From positions 1 to 64,000 of the forward strand of contig ML661761.1 of the NCBI GenBank assembly GCA_007570785.1: a stretch of 64,000 bases of DNA. The letters are read 5' to 3'. Of the stretch, positions 10,335-21,100 are shown one piece after another (within the stretch, counting starts at the first letter, position 1; every line of letters begins with the position of its first letter). A model generated the notes under the pieces. It searched no databases, had not been told where the DNA came from, and saw only the letters and a program-made list of their open reading frames with translations. Position numbers and translations under genes: made by a program. This stretch comes from Antilocapra americana (lineage: Eukaryota > Chordata > Mammalia > Artiodactyla > Antilocapridae).

Positions 10335-10532
10335 AGAGATTCACTGCTTGTTGGAACCAACCCACTCCTCACTGCCTGCAAGGCAGCACTGCTTGTAATC
10401 AGAGAGCCCCTGATAGGCTACAAACTCCTTCAGAAACAGCTTCATCCCCAGCAGCTCTGTCACCACCGAGCAGTCCTCCAAGGCCATGGCAATCAGGGAG
10501 GCCACTGGCCACAGGATGTAGGAGCAGATGAG
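10335..10532 (-). CDS. SLC28A1: SLC28A1-like exon c, with premature TGA
   Basis: The 198-bp exon (66 codons) begins after TTGTGCCTCAG and ends at TCT|GTGAGT. It starts LICSYILWPVA and contains GMKLFLKEFVAY, the place of the CNT family signature GxKxxxNEFVA. The Asn of that signature is Lys here, while the following Glu, implicated in substrate or sodium handling, is kept. After EEWVGSNKQ the next codon, 10,343-10,341, is TGA where CNT1 has Trp (KQWIS). The last two codons then continue in frame into exon d. Translation would stop about 100 residues short of the normal end. Other non-conservative changes (Arg to Trp after YIL, Trp to Leu before EDC) suggest relaxed constraint. Confidence 0.88.
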
Positions 10533-10649
10533 CTGAGGCACAAGGCAAGATGAGCCACTGGGACTGGGGTTTATCTGGCCTCTGTGGGCGTCCACCCACA
10601 GTCGCCACTGGCCAGAACCACCCCCTCCACAGTTCGAGAGGGGCTGCAC

Positions 10650-10818
10650 CTGGAACCTGAACCCATGGATGTCCACCATGTTTCCCAGCAAGGAGAGGAC
10701 ACCGCTGATGAAGTCCAGCACAGCCAGAAAGGCAATCAAGTTGGCCATGATGTTGTTCACGACCTTCATGAACAAGGCAGCCACACTGGTAACTGCTTCT
10801 AAGAGGTTTTTAGCATTT
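10650..10818 (-). CDS. SLC28A1: SLC28A1-like exon b
   Basis: The 169-bp exon begins after CATTGACAG and ends at TTCCAG|GTGCAG. Its first base completes the Gly codon split with exon a, and 56 codons follow. It contains NAKNLLEAV and then a long hydrophobic stretch with NLIAFLAVLDFISGVLS and the end NMVDIHGFRFQ. This corresponds to the CNT1 segment that carries the conserved NLIAFLAVL membrane helix. The frame is open. The downstream intron is only 117 bp (10,649-10,533) and in frame, so an apparent single reading frame spans exons b and c. The splice signals show that the intron is real. Confidence 0.88.
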
Positions 10819-11149
10819 CTGTCAATGGGACAAAGAGATGTCATTATAGGCCTTTCTCCACAAGTTCAGGGCTCCCTCTCCTACAGGCTCAAACTTGGAT
10901 AGAGCATGTCAGACCCAGGGGTCCATGTTTACCCTCGAGACCAGAAAGACACTTGTACAAGCACTAGGATAAGACCCATATGTCTAGTGCAGACATTATC
11001 TAAGACAATCCACTAGCTGCATGCAACTTAACAAGCACTTGGAAGAAGGCAGATCTGAATAGAGATGTGTTGCCAATATACACACCAGCTTTCAGAGTTT
11101 TAGTACAATTTAATATGATATACCTTCCAAATTAAAAAAAAAAACTTAG
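10819..11149. other. Intronic sequence without recognised elements
   Basis: Part of the intron between exons a and b of the SLC28A1-like gene. I see nothing beyond the splice acceptor next to exon b and a short A-rich run near 11,130. Confidence 0.5.
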
Positions 11150-11527
11150 TTTATTCAGCTGTACCAAGTCTTAGTTGTGACACACAGGATCTTTATTGCA
11201 GCAATTGTAATCTTTAGTTGAATCATGAGTGGCCTAGTTCCCTCTATCCATGCATGCTCAGTCACTCAGTCATTTCCAACTCTTTGTCACTGTAGCCTAT
11301 CAGGCTCCTCTGATGGGCCAAGGATTTCTCCAGTCAAGAATATTAGAGTGGGTTACTATTTCCTTCTTCAGGGGATCTTGACAGCCTAGGGATAGAACCC
11401 ATGTCTTCTGCATTGCCAGGCAGATTCTTTACCACTAAGCCACCTGGGAAGCCCCTAGCTTCCTGATCAGGGATCAAACCCACACCCCCTGCATTGAGAG
11501 CATGGAATCTTAACCACGTGACCACCC
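11150..11527 (-). mobile_element. CHR-type tRNA-Glu SINE, split by Bov-tA
   Basis: The left part has CTTAGTTGTGACACACAGGA (near 11,170) and TGAGTGGCCTAGTTCCC. The right part has CTGATCAGGGATCAAACCCA and GCATGGAATCTTAACCACGT. These are the two halves of one reverse-oriented CHR element, interrupted at about 11,250 by a Bov-tA. CCTAGTTCCC on the left and CCTAGCTTCC on the right look like a diverged target-site duplication. Confidence 0.75.
11250..11455 (-). mobile_element. Bov-tA SINE
   Basis: Full-length reverse-oriented copy inside the CHR element: CATGCTCAGTCACTCAGTCA, GTCAAGAATATTAGAGTGGG, end CACCTGGGAAGCCCC. Confidence 0.92.
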
Positions 11528-11939
11528 TGAAATAGTAATAATTTCATATCAAATACACACTAAAATGACAAATTTTGGATATATTGAGTCTAAACACCTT
11601 ACTAAAATCATCTTATTAAAAAATCATCATTTTACTTTTTAAAGGTGATCACTAGGAACTGTTAATTTTACATGTTACTCATGTTACATTCCTCTAGGGC
11701 AATGCTGCCCCAGACTTCCAGGAAGTTATGAGATTAGGTCCCGACATTGTATCCACAAGTACACTTCTCCAAAGTGTTGCCTTTCAATATATATTTTAGG
11801 ATTAAATGTTACACAAAGGTTGCTAAGACTGTGATGAAGAGATATTAGGAGGTGAGTGAAGTCAAGGCCAGCACTCATTATGTCAATGTGATTGATGCTT
11901 GGGCCATGAAGAGAGATGGAGTGGTTTTCATGCCCTCCT

Positions 11940-11982
<43 letters not shown>

Positions 11983-12208
11983 AGGCACATCTCACTGGTC
12001 AGAGACTGGACAATAAGATTAGAGACCTGGATTATGCATTTTCTCAAGGTAAGCCATAGGTAGGGCAATGGCTGAGAGGGTAGATAGGCTAGGCTTGGTG
12101 AAAGACAGTGAAGGGCAGAGAATATATTACCTGTTTTGGCCCTGACTCTGCTCCTGTCCCTGCCCACCCCCCAACTTCCTTCTGTGCAGGCCCTTTTGCG
12201 GTGCTCAC
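11528..12208. other. Intronic sequence without recognised elements (contains a CA repeat)
   Basis: Part of the intron downstream of exon a. It is AT-rich to about 11,680. Apart from the (CA)n tract I see no exon or repeat family. Confidence 0.5.
11943..11981. repeat. (CA)n microsatellite
   Basis: About 19 uninterrupted CA units. A pure run of this length is usually polymorphic. Confidence 0.95.
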
Positions 12209-12339
12209 CCATAAGTCAGTTTCATGCCTTCCTCGCTTCTGAACTTAGACTCCTCCACCTCTGGGTAAACCAGCATGGAGAGAACTAAAGCAAAAGGAGC
12301 AGCCATCACAGAGGCTGAAATTAAGGAGGCAGCATCGAT
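12209..12339 (-). CDS. SLC28A1: SLC28A1-like exon a (most upstream exon visible)
   Basis: The 131-bp exon begins after CTCTGGCAG and ends at GG|GTGAGC. It translates to 43 codons plus two bases, starting [18 protein letters not shown] and ending with an acidic stretch [19 protein letters not shown]. The first half is a hydrophobic segment containing the ASVMAAP motif found in all CNT proteins. The second half is the linker after that membrane segment. The frame is open and the phase (two bases of a Gly codon) joins exactly to the next exon. It is the last exon seen before the satellite block; I could not find the exon that should precede it. Confidence 0.88.
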
Positions 12340-12534
12340 CTGCCAGAGGGAGCACAAACAGGGTTATAGAGAGATGTCAGTGGAAACACAGAGCCCAGAA
12401 AATGCTGCCCCAGGGAAGCAGTGGAACATGGGACTCCAACCCACTGGTGTGTCATCGTCATCGGTCGTGCTGTCATTGATACTGATAATATTAATACATT
12501 CTTTTTTGTGTAGAGGGTGACAGTCTTCATGCAC

Positions 12535-12700
12535 AGTGCCTTATAGGCAGGACTTTGGGAAGTTAGGTAGGGCGAATATTGTTATCCCACTTGACAGACA
12601 GGAAATTGAGGCCTTTGAGGGGTTAAATATGACTTTACCATAATGAAGGAGGAGTAGGAATTAGACCTATTGTGCCTTCTTGAACCAAGTTCAAGGTTCT
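12535..12700 (-). mobile_element. MIR SINE, reverse
   Basis: TTGTTATCCCACTTGACAGA, then GGAAATTGAGGCCTTTGAGG and a degraded remainder, matches the reverse complement of MIR. Confidence 0.72.
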
Positions 12701-13208
12701 TCCTTCCCTTCTAGGCTGTTTCTCTTTGAACACTGATCTGAGGGCTGCTTCATTATTGGCTGAGGGACTTGTGATGATTTCAGGTAAAGCACACAGAGCC
12801 CAAGGGTTGGAGTTTATCCAAGATGTGAGCTAATATGACCTCAGAATAAAGGGATGTCTTCCCTCTGTATGACCCCTCCTGTCACTTACTGTGACAGGTA
12901 ACTCACCACTTCAAAGCAACTCAGTATCTTCACTCCTGTGGTCAGAGAACTGTTTCTAAGGAAATGTCCTCCTACAACAGCCATCGTTTTGGCCCCAGTT
13001 CTTGTCTCCTGGAGCCAGGCTATAGAAGCACTTTGCAGCAAGATGATGGAGCAACTAGAGCCCCTGGGAGTCTTCCTTCCTGAATTGTATCCTTACTGTG
13101 GTCTCAAACACTTTGCTTCCTTCTGCTCTTCACAGAAATGGGATACTTTTTCAGCATTGTGTTATTTACCAAGTAAAGTTAGAACCAACCCAAACATATA
13201 ATAACAGT
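12701..13208. other. Region upstream of exon a; no exon found
   Basis: The CNT1 exon preceding exon a would be expected on the minus strand at or beyond this interval. I see no CNT-like translation on the minus strand here. The plus-strand open frame at 12,938-13,201 resembles nothing I recognise. Confidence 0.45.
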
Positions 13209-13415
13209 TTCCCAGGTGGTTCGGTGGCAAAAAATTTACCTGCCAATGAAAGAGACACAGGAAGCTTGATCCTGGGTTGGGAAGATACCCGGGATCTTCA
13301 ACCCAGGAAATGGCAACCCACGCCAGTATTCTTGCCTGATAAATCTCATGGACCACGGAGCCTGAAGGGCCACAGTCCGGGGGGTCATGAAAAATAGAAC
13401 AGGATTGAGCACTGA
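13209..13415 (+). mobile_element. Bov-tA SINE
   Basis: Plus-oriented copy: TTTCCCAGGTGGTTCGGTGG head, CCCACGCCAGTATTCTTGCC core, diverged tail ending near GATTGAGCACTGAGC. It is the last SINE before the satellite block. Confidence 0.88.
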
Positions 13416-13542
13416 GCATGCAAACATGTAACAATGAGCGAATAGCTAAGCATTGTCAAGCTTCCATCGAAAACAATGGTAACCAAGGCTTCACAATCTC
13501 ATGGAGAAATGCCCACAAATTTGCATGTAGAGCAAAACCACA

Positions 13543-13642
13543 NNNNNNNNNNNNNNNNNNNNNNNNNNNNNNNNNNNNNNNNNNNNNNNNNNNNNNNNNN
13601 NNNNNNNNNNNNNNNNNNNNNNNNNNNNNNNNNNNNNNNNNN
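13543..13642. other. Assembly gap (100 N)
   Basis: Exactly 100 N, a conventional placeholder for a gap of unknown size, about 200 bp before the satellite begins. The true distance between the gene flank and the satellite is therefore unknown. Confidence 0.98.
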
Positions 13643-13839
13643 TTATCTATCTCTGGCTAGTAGGGCCAAAACAATTTTCTTGTTTTCCAGCTTTTTTGCA
13701 TATTTCCTAAATGTCCACAATGATATATCATGCTTTTATAGACAGAAAGATTGAATATACCTTTCCACAATTTTATAATAAATTAACTGCACTTTTTATA
13801 TTTTAAATAAAATGGAACAAAAAGACAGGAGGCAAGTTT

Positions 13840-16800
13840 AAGCTACAGTTGAGTTGTTAGGGGGAACTCAGCCTTTTTCCAGAGGTGCAACAGGGGTTTC
13901 AGACCTCTCTTCATGTTGTTAGAACAAATTAATGGTTTCATTTTAGTCACTTCAGGGAATCAGTCCTTATCTCGAGGTGAGGGAGAACTCGATGCCCTAT
14001 TGACTTGAAGCAGGAACATCAGGGTTCCTCCGAATTAGCAATAGGTGAGACAGGTCTTCTTGTGAGGTGCGAGGGAAAATCAGCATGTGTTAGGAATTAA
14101 AGCAGGGGAATCGGCCCTCATCTCGAGATGAGGTGGGGAACATGGGGCTCATTTTGAATTGTGTCTGGAAACTCCAGGTTCCAGAGGCATGGAACTCTGC
14201 TTTCCTCTTGAATGTTAAATGATGTGTCTGAGCTCCTGTCATGTTGAGGCTGGAAACTCAGGCTTTTTACAGAGGTGCAATAAGGCAGCCAGACATCCCT
14301 TCTTGTTGTGAGGGGAAACTCGGGATTCCATTCCAGTTGCTGCAAGGGAATTCAGTCATATGTGCAGTTGAGGGGGCAGTCGGTGACCTTTCAAATTGTG
14401 TCAGGAACTGTGCGTTTCCACTCTAGTTTGAATAGATGAGACAGGGTTCCTCTTGAGGTCCAAGGGGAAAGTCAGGATTCCACTCGAGTCCACCCAGTGA
14501 AAATGGCCCTTATCTTAGGATGAGGTGGGAAACATGGAGCACTTTTCCAGTTGCAGAGGGAAAATTGGGGTTCCTCTCGAGTTGCGAAGGGAATCTCAGT
14601 GAATCTCTGAAGTTGTATGAAAGGAGGAAATGTTTCCTTTCGAGTTGTGAGGGGTAACACAGGATTACTCTTGAGGCAGTGCCTGGGAAATGAACCTCAT
14701 CTTGAGTTGAGGGGGAAATCTCGTGGTTTTCTCGAGTTGTGGCTGGAAGTATGAGGTTCCTCTTGAGTTCAGATAGGGACTTTGGGGAACCTCTCGAGTT
14801 TCCTCAGAGATGTCAGTCCTCCTCTTGAGCTGCCAGGGGGACCTCAGGATTCCACAGGAGACAATGCAGGTGAATGGAGACTCATCTAGATTTGAGGCAG
14901 GAAACTCAAGCTTCCTCTCGAGTTGCTAGTGGTATATCAGGGATCCTCAGGAGTGGCATAAAGGGACTGAAAATTCCTGGGATTTTTGAGAGGAAACTCA
15001 GCATTTCTCTCAGTCACTGCAAGGTAACTGGGCTTCATCTCATGATGAGGATTGAATCTCGTGGTTTTTCATGAGTTGAAATGGGAAGCTTGGGATTCCT
15101 CTCCAAGTTTGATGGGGACCTCAGAGAACCACTGCCGTTGCCTCTGGGAAGTTAGAACACGTTTGGAATTGCCATGGACAGCTCAGGAATCATCTCAAGT
15201 CGCTGCAGAGGAAAAGGGCCTCATCTTGAGTTGAGGTGGGAAACTCGGTATCCTCTCCTTTTGCGACAGATTCCTTGGGGTTCCTTTGAATTTAAGCTGA
15301 GGCATATACTTCATTTCCTGTTGGAGCATAGAATTCAGCATTCCCCTTGAGTTGTAAAAGGAATTTCAGTCCTCCTGTCTAGTTAAGGCGGGGAACTCAG
15401 GCTTTCTCCAGATGTGCAACAGGGGATTTAGACCTGTCTTCCTGTTGTTAGAGGCAATTAATGGTTCCATTCTATTTGATCCATGGGAATCAGGCCTTTC
15501 TCACACTGAGGGACAGATCTTTGTACTTTTATTTGTGACAGGTACCTCAGGTTTGCTCTGGATTTGCAGTAGCTGAGACAGACCTCCTATTGAGGTGCAA
15601 GGAAAAATCAGCATGAGTCAGGAGTCAAAGCAGGGGAATCGGCCCTCCTCTGCAGATGAGTTGGGGATCACAGTGCTCCTCTTGAATTGCCTCTGGAAAC
15701 TAGGGCTTCTAAACGAGATGGGTCTGCTATTTCGGGGAACCTCTGGAGCTGCCTAAAGGGAGTCAAGCCTCATTTCAAGTGTGAGAGGGAACTTAGGATT
15801 GCTCTCGAGGGGCTGCCCCTGAATAGGGCCCCATCTCTCCTTGAGGGGAAGTCTCCTGGGTTTTCTCCAGTTATGGAGGGAAGCTCGGGGTTCTTCTCAG
15901 TTTGTGATTGTGTATCTCTGGGAATACCTGGATTTGCAAGAAAAGAGTCAAGCCTCCATTAAAGTTGGGAGCAGAAACTGGGGATTGTTCTCAAAGCTAT
16001 GCAAGGGAAAAGGGCCTCATCTCATGTTGAGCATGGAATCTTGTGGTTTATATTAAGTTGTGGTGGGAATCTTGGGGATCTACTCGAGTTGCAATGAGTT
16101 CCCCAGCACATTTCTCTTGTTATTTCAGGGAAGTCATGCCTCCTTTTGAGCTTTGAAGGGAACCTCAGGATTCCTTATGAGTCGCTGCAGGGAAATGGGA
16201 CCTCATCTAGAGTTGAGGTGGGAAACTCAGGGTTCATCTTGAGTTGCAATGATATTTCAGGGAACCTCTGGAGTAGCATGAATGGAGTCAAGCTTCCATT
16301 CGTGTTTCGAGAAGGAACTGGGCAGTTCTCTCAAGTCAGTGCAAGTAAATTGGGCTTAATCTTGCAATGAGGATCGAATCTCCAAATCGGGAGAAGAAAC
16401 TGGAGATTGCTCTCGAAGTCCTGCAAGAGAAAAGGGCCTCACTCACGATGAACATGGAATCTCGAGGTTTACCTCAAGTTTCGCAGAGAAGCTTGGGGTT
16501 CCCCTTGAGTTCTGACAGGAATCTAAGGGAACCTTTCTTGTTGCTTCTGTGAAGTCAGGCCTCTGTTCGAGTTACCAGGGGCAGCTCAGGATTCCTCTCA
16601 ATTCGCTGCAGGGGAAAAGGGTCTCTTCCCAGTTGAGGATGAAATTCAGTATTCCTCTCCTGTTGTGACAGATTCCTCAGGGTTCCTTCGAGTTTCAGCT
16701 GGGGCTTATACCTAGTTTCGTGTTGAGGCATGGAACTCAGCATTCCTCTTGGGTTGTAAAAGGAGTGTTAATCCTCCTGTCAAGTTTAGGCGGGGAACTC

Positions 16801-18100
16801 AGGCTTTATCCAGAGATGCAACAGGGTATTAGACCTCTCTTTGTGTTGTTAAAGGAAACAGGTGATTCTATTCGTGTTGATCCCACGGAATCATGACTTT
16901 CTCTAGCTGAGCGAGAGATTGTTGCACTTTTGACTTGTGACAGGAACCACGAGTTTGTTCTGGGTTTGAGGCAAGTAAGACAGGCCTCCTCTTTAGGTGT
17001 GAGGGAAAATCTGCATGTGTCAGGAGTCAAAGCAGGGGAATCTGCCCTCATCTCGAAATGAGGTAGGGAAAACTGGGCTCCTCTTGAATTGTATCTGGAA
17101 ATTCAGGGTTCCAATCGAGATGGGTTGTCTATCTCAGGGAACCTCTGGAGCTGCCTAAAGGGAGACAAGCCTCCTTTCAGGTGAGGAAGGGAACTCAGGA
17201 TTGCTCTGGAGGCACTACCCATGAATAGGGCCACATCTCTCATTGAGGGGAAATCTCATGCATTTTCTTGAATTGTGGTGGGAGGCTTGGGGTTCTTCTC
17301 AGTATCTCAGAGATACTTCTCATGAGTATCTCTGGGAGCACCTGGATTTGTAAGAAAGCAGTCAAGCCTCTATTCAAGTTGCAAGAAGAAACTCAATATT
17401 GCTTGTCAAGCCTCTATTCAAGTTGCAAGAAGAAACTCAATATTGCTTTCTAAGCCCCGCAAGAGAATGGAAGAAGAAACTCAATATTGCTTTCTAAGCC
17501 CTGCAAGGGAAAAGGGCCTCATCTTGTGTTGGGCATGGAATCGCATGGTTTATCTCAAGTTGTGGCGAGAAGCTTTAGTTTTGCTCAGATTATGATCAGT
17601 ACCTCAGCAAACCTCTCTTTAGTGCAAGGAGGTCATGCTTCCTTTAGAGCTGTGAAGGGCACTTTGGGATTCCTCATTCGTGGCTGCAGGGGAATGGGGC
17701 CTCATCTAGAGTTGAGGCGAGAACCTTAGGGTTCCTCTCAAGTTGAGATGGGTACCTCGGGGAACCTCTGGAGTGGCATAAAGGGAGCCAAACTTCCATT
17801 TGACTTTTGAGAGGGAACTTGGCATTTCTCTCAAGTCACTGCAAGAGAAGCGGGCTTTATCTCGTGTTGAGGATCAAATCTCATGGCATTTAATGAGTTG
17901 CAATTGGAAGCTTGCATTTCCACTCTAGTTCTGACAGGGACCTCCAGGAACCTCTCTTGTTGCCTCTGGGAAGTCAGGGGTCCTTTCCAGTTGCCGGGGC
18001 AGCTCCAGAGTTTGATTGAGTAACTGCAGGGGAATAGGGCCTCATCCCAAGTTGACATGAGAATCTCGGTATTCCTCTCAGGGCATGACAGATACCTCAG
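13840..18100 (+). repeat. Satellite segment A1, irregular ~1.4-kb higher-order repeat
   Basis: The landmark phrase with CAGCATG...GTCAAAGCAGGGGAATC recurs at about 14,060, 15,610 and 17,005, spacings near 1.55 and 1.40 kb. A second landmark (AGTCAAGCCTCNATT followed by a GGGATTGCTC block) recurs at about 15,945, 17,360 and 18,705. Copies differ by many substitutions and indels. The segment is the edge of the array next to unique DNA, where divergence is expected to be highest. Confidence 0.75.
17361..17501 (+). repeat. Recent local tandem duplications inside segment A1
   Basis: Bases 17,361-17,404 and 17,405-17,448 are a perfect 44-bp tandem repeat. A 31-bp piece at 17,428-17,458 then recurs unchanged at 17,471-17,501, an offset of 43 bp. 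Surrounding satellite monomers are far less alike, so these events are recent. Confidence 0.93.
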
Positions 18101-21100
18101 TGTTCCTTCGAGTTTCAGCTGAGGAGTATACCTCGTTTCATGTTGAGGCAAGGAATTCTGATTTCCTCTCGAGATTTAAATAACGTGTCTGTGTTCCTGT
18201 TGTGTTGAGGCAGGAACCTCGAGCTTCTTGTAGTAGTGCCTCAGGACACCCAGACATCCCTTTGTGTTGTGAGGTGATGCTCAGGATTGCATTTGAGTCA
18301 TTGTAAGGGAATTAGGCCTTATATGCAGTTGAGAGGGAACTCGGTGACCATTCAACTTGTAGCAGGAATTGTGAGTTTCCTCTTGAGTTTCAATCAATGA
18401 GACAGGCTTCCTCTTGAGTGCAAGGGGAAAGTAGGGAATCCTCTCAAGTCAAAGCAGGAGAAACGGCCCTCATCTCTATATGAGGTGGGGAAAATGGAGC
18501 TCTTCTTGAATTACACTGGTAAAATTGGGGTTCTTCTCAAGTTGGGAAGGATATTTTGGGGAACGTCTGGAGCTACCTTTAGATAGTTAAGCCTCATTTC
18601 AAGTGAGAGAGTGAACTTAGGATTCCTCTTGAGGTGCTGCAGGTGAAAATGGCCCCATCTCGCCTTGGGGTACCTCTGGGAACACCTGGAGTTGCATAAA
18701 GAGACTCAAGCTTTCTTTCACGTTGGAAGAGCAAACTGGGGATTGCTCTCCAAGCCATGCAAGGGAAAATAACTTCATCTCACGTTGAGCATGGAATCTA
18801 GTGGTTTTTCTCATTGTAGAGTGTTCTTATCAATTTGCAAAAAGTATCTCAGGGAACCTGTCCTGTTACCTCAGGGAAGTCAGGCCTCCTTTCAAGTTAC
18901 AAGGGGCAGCTCAAGATTCTTCTCATGTCGCTGCAGTGGAATGGGGCCTCATCACAATTTTAGGCGGGAACTCAGGGTTCCTCTAGAGTTACCACGGGTA
19001 TCTAGGGAAACCTGTGGAGTGGCACAAAGTGAGTCAAGCTTCCTTTCGAGTTTCAAGAGGAAACTGTGCATTTCTCTCAATTCACCTAAATAGAAGTGGG
19101 CCTCATCCCTTGTTGAAGATCAAATCTCCCAGCATTTCATGTGTTGCAGTGGGAAGCTTGGGGTTACACTTGAGTTCTGTGGGGATCTCAGGGACCCTCT
19201 CTTGTTGCCTCTGAGATGTTAAGCCTCCATTCAAATTGCCAGGTGCAACTCGGGAGTCCTCTTGAATTGCTGCAGGGAAATAGAGCTTCATCCCAATTTG
19301 AGAATTTGGGATGGAAAACTAGGTATTCCTCTCTAGTGGTAACCAATGCCTCAGGGTCCCTTTGAGTTTCAGGTGAGGTATATACCTCATTTCATGTTGA
19401 GGCATGGAACTCTGTTTTCCTTCACTTTTTAAACAAGATGTGTGTCCTCATGTGGTGTTGAGGCAGGAAACTCGGGGTTCTTCTAGAGATGCACAGGGCA
19501 GTCAGTCATCTCATTGTGGTGTGAGGGAAAATGGGATTCCTTTTGAGTCACTGCAAGGGAATTAGAAGGTATGTGCATTTGAGTGGGCAGTCGCTGATCT
19601 TTTGACTAGTGGCAGAGACTGTGTATTTCTTCTCTATGATACAGACCTGATGTTGAGGTGCTAGGGAAAGTAGGGATTCCTGTCGAGTCAAAGCAGGGAA
19701 GTGGCCCTCATTTCAAGATCATTTCGGGAACAGGGAGCTCTTCTTGAGTTGCAGTGAGATAATTGGGGTTCTTCTTGAATTGTGATGGGTATCTCAGGGA
19801 GACTCTGAAGTTGCATAAAGCAAGGAATGGTTTCCTTTCAATTTGTGAGGGGGATTGCTCCCGAGGCACTTCCTGTGAAATGGCCTCATCTCGTATTGAG
19901 GGGGAGGTCTCGTGGTTTTCTCGAGTTGTGGCTGGATGCTTGGGTTTCCTTTTGACTTGAGACGGGGGCCTCAGGGAACCTCCCAAGTTTCCTCAGGGAC
20001 GTCAGGCGTCATACCATGTCACAAACTGCAACTCAGCATTTCTTTCGAGTGGCTGCAGGGGAATAGGGCTTCATCTCAAGTTGAGAGGGGAACCTCAGGT
20101 TTCCTCTTCAGTTGTGAGAGGGATAAAGGGGGTACCTATCAGGTTTCAAAAGGGGAGTCAAGCCATATTTCATCTTCTGGCATGCAACTCAGCTTTCCTT
20201 TCAAGTTGTAGCAGAATGTGGGGCCTCCTGTCGAGTTGAGGTGAGAAACTCAGGATTTTATCATAGGTGAAACAAGGGATTCAGACCTCCCTTCATGTTG
20301 TTTGACAAAATGAGTGGTTCCATTTGAGTCAGTCGCAGGGAATCAGGCCTTTATTGAGTTGAGAGAGAACTCATAGCCCTTTCAACTTGAGGCTGGAACC
20401 TTGGGTTTCCTCTGGATTTGAAGGAGGTGAGACAGGCTTCCTCTTGGGGTGTGAGGGAAAATCCACATGTGTCAGGAGTCAAAGCAGGGGAATTGACCCT
20501 CATCTCAAAATGTGGTGGGGTACACAAGGCTCCTCTGGAATTGCATCTGGAAACACATGGTTCCACTCGATGTGGGATGGGCATCTCGGGGAAACTTGAG
20601 CTGCCTCAAGGGAGTCTAGCCTTGCTTCAAGCATGAGAGGGAATTCAGGATTGCTGTCGAGGTGCTGCCTGGGAATAGGGCCCGATCTCATGTTGAGGGC
20701 AAATCTCATGGATTTTCTCTAGTTGTCGGAAGCTCGGGGTTCTTCTCAGGTTGCGATGGATATCTCTGGGAACACCTGGATTTGCATGAAAGGAGTCAAG
20801 CCTCCACTGAAGTTGTGAGAAGAAATTGGGGATTGCTCTTGAAGGCCTGCAAGCGAAAAGGACCACATCTTGTGTTGAGCATGGAGTCACGTGGTTTTTC
20901 TTGAGTTGAGGTTGGAAGCTTGGGTTTCTTCTTGAGTTGTGATGGGTACTTCAGTGAACTTCTCCTATTATTTCACGGAAGTCAGGCCTCCTTTTGAGCT
21001 GTGAGGGACACTTCAGGATCCCTCACAAGTGTTTGCAGGGGAATGAGGCCTCATCTAGAGTTGAGGCGGGAAACTCAGGGTTCCTCTAGAGTTCAGATGG

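Larger units (their letters stand above)
5551..12339 (-). pseudogene. SLC28A1: SLC28A1-like (CNT1) nucleoside transporter, truncated pseudogene
   Basis: SLC28A1 encodes CNT1, a sodium-coupled concentrative transporter that carries pyrimidine nucleosides across the apical membrane of epithelial cells. Six consecutive exons are visible on the minus strand: 12,339-12,209, 10,818-10,650, 10,532-10,335, 6,925-6,844, 5,892-5,794 and 5,662-5,551. Together they cover about the C-terminal third of the protein. Every junction has AG/GT signals and compatible phase. Words such as EEWVG, YMPRG and the YQCC near the C terminus fit CNT1 better than CNT2 or CNT3. The third exon has TGA where the family has Trp (10,341-10,343), and the CNT signature NEFVA has become KEFVA. 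Upstream exons are missing before the satellite at 13,840, and the final exon was not found. I infer a partial duplicate or recently inactivated copy. A sequencing error at the TGA is the main alternative for the stop. Confidence 0.82.

Noticed and set aside
10341..10343. TGA as a selenocysteine codon
   Set aside because: The family has Trp here, not Cys or Sec, and no selenoprotein is known among nucleoside transporters. A nonsense mutation is simpler.
10341..10844. A single 167-residue gene on the minus strand
   Set aside because: It is two exons with a 117-bp in-frame intron between them; the AG/GT boundaries and the gap in the CNT1 match show this.
12938..13201. Candidate exon on the plus strand near the satellite edge
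   Set aside because: No family match, no convincing splice signals, and it is on the strand opposite the transporter gene.
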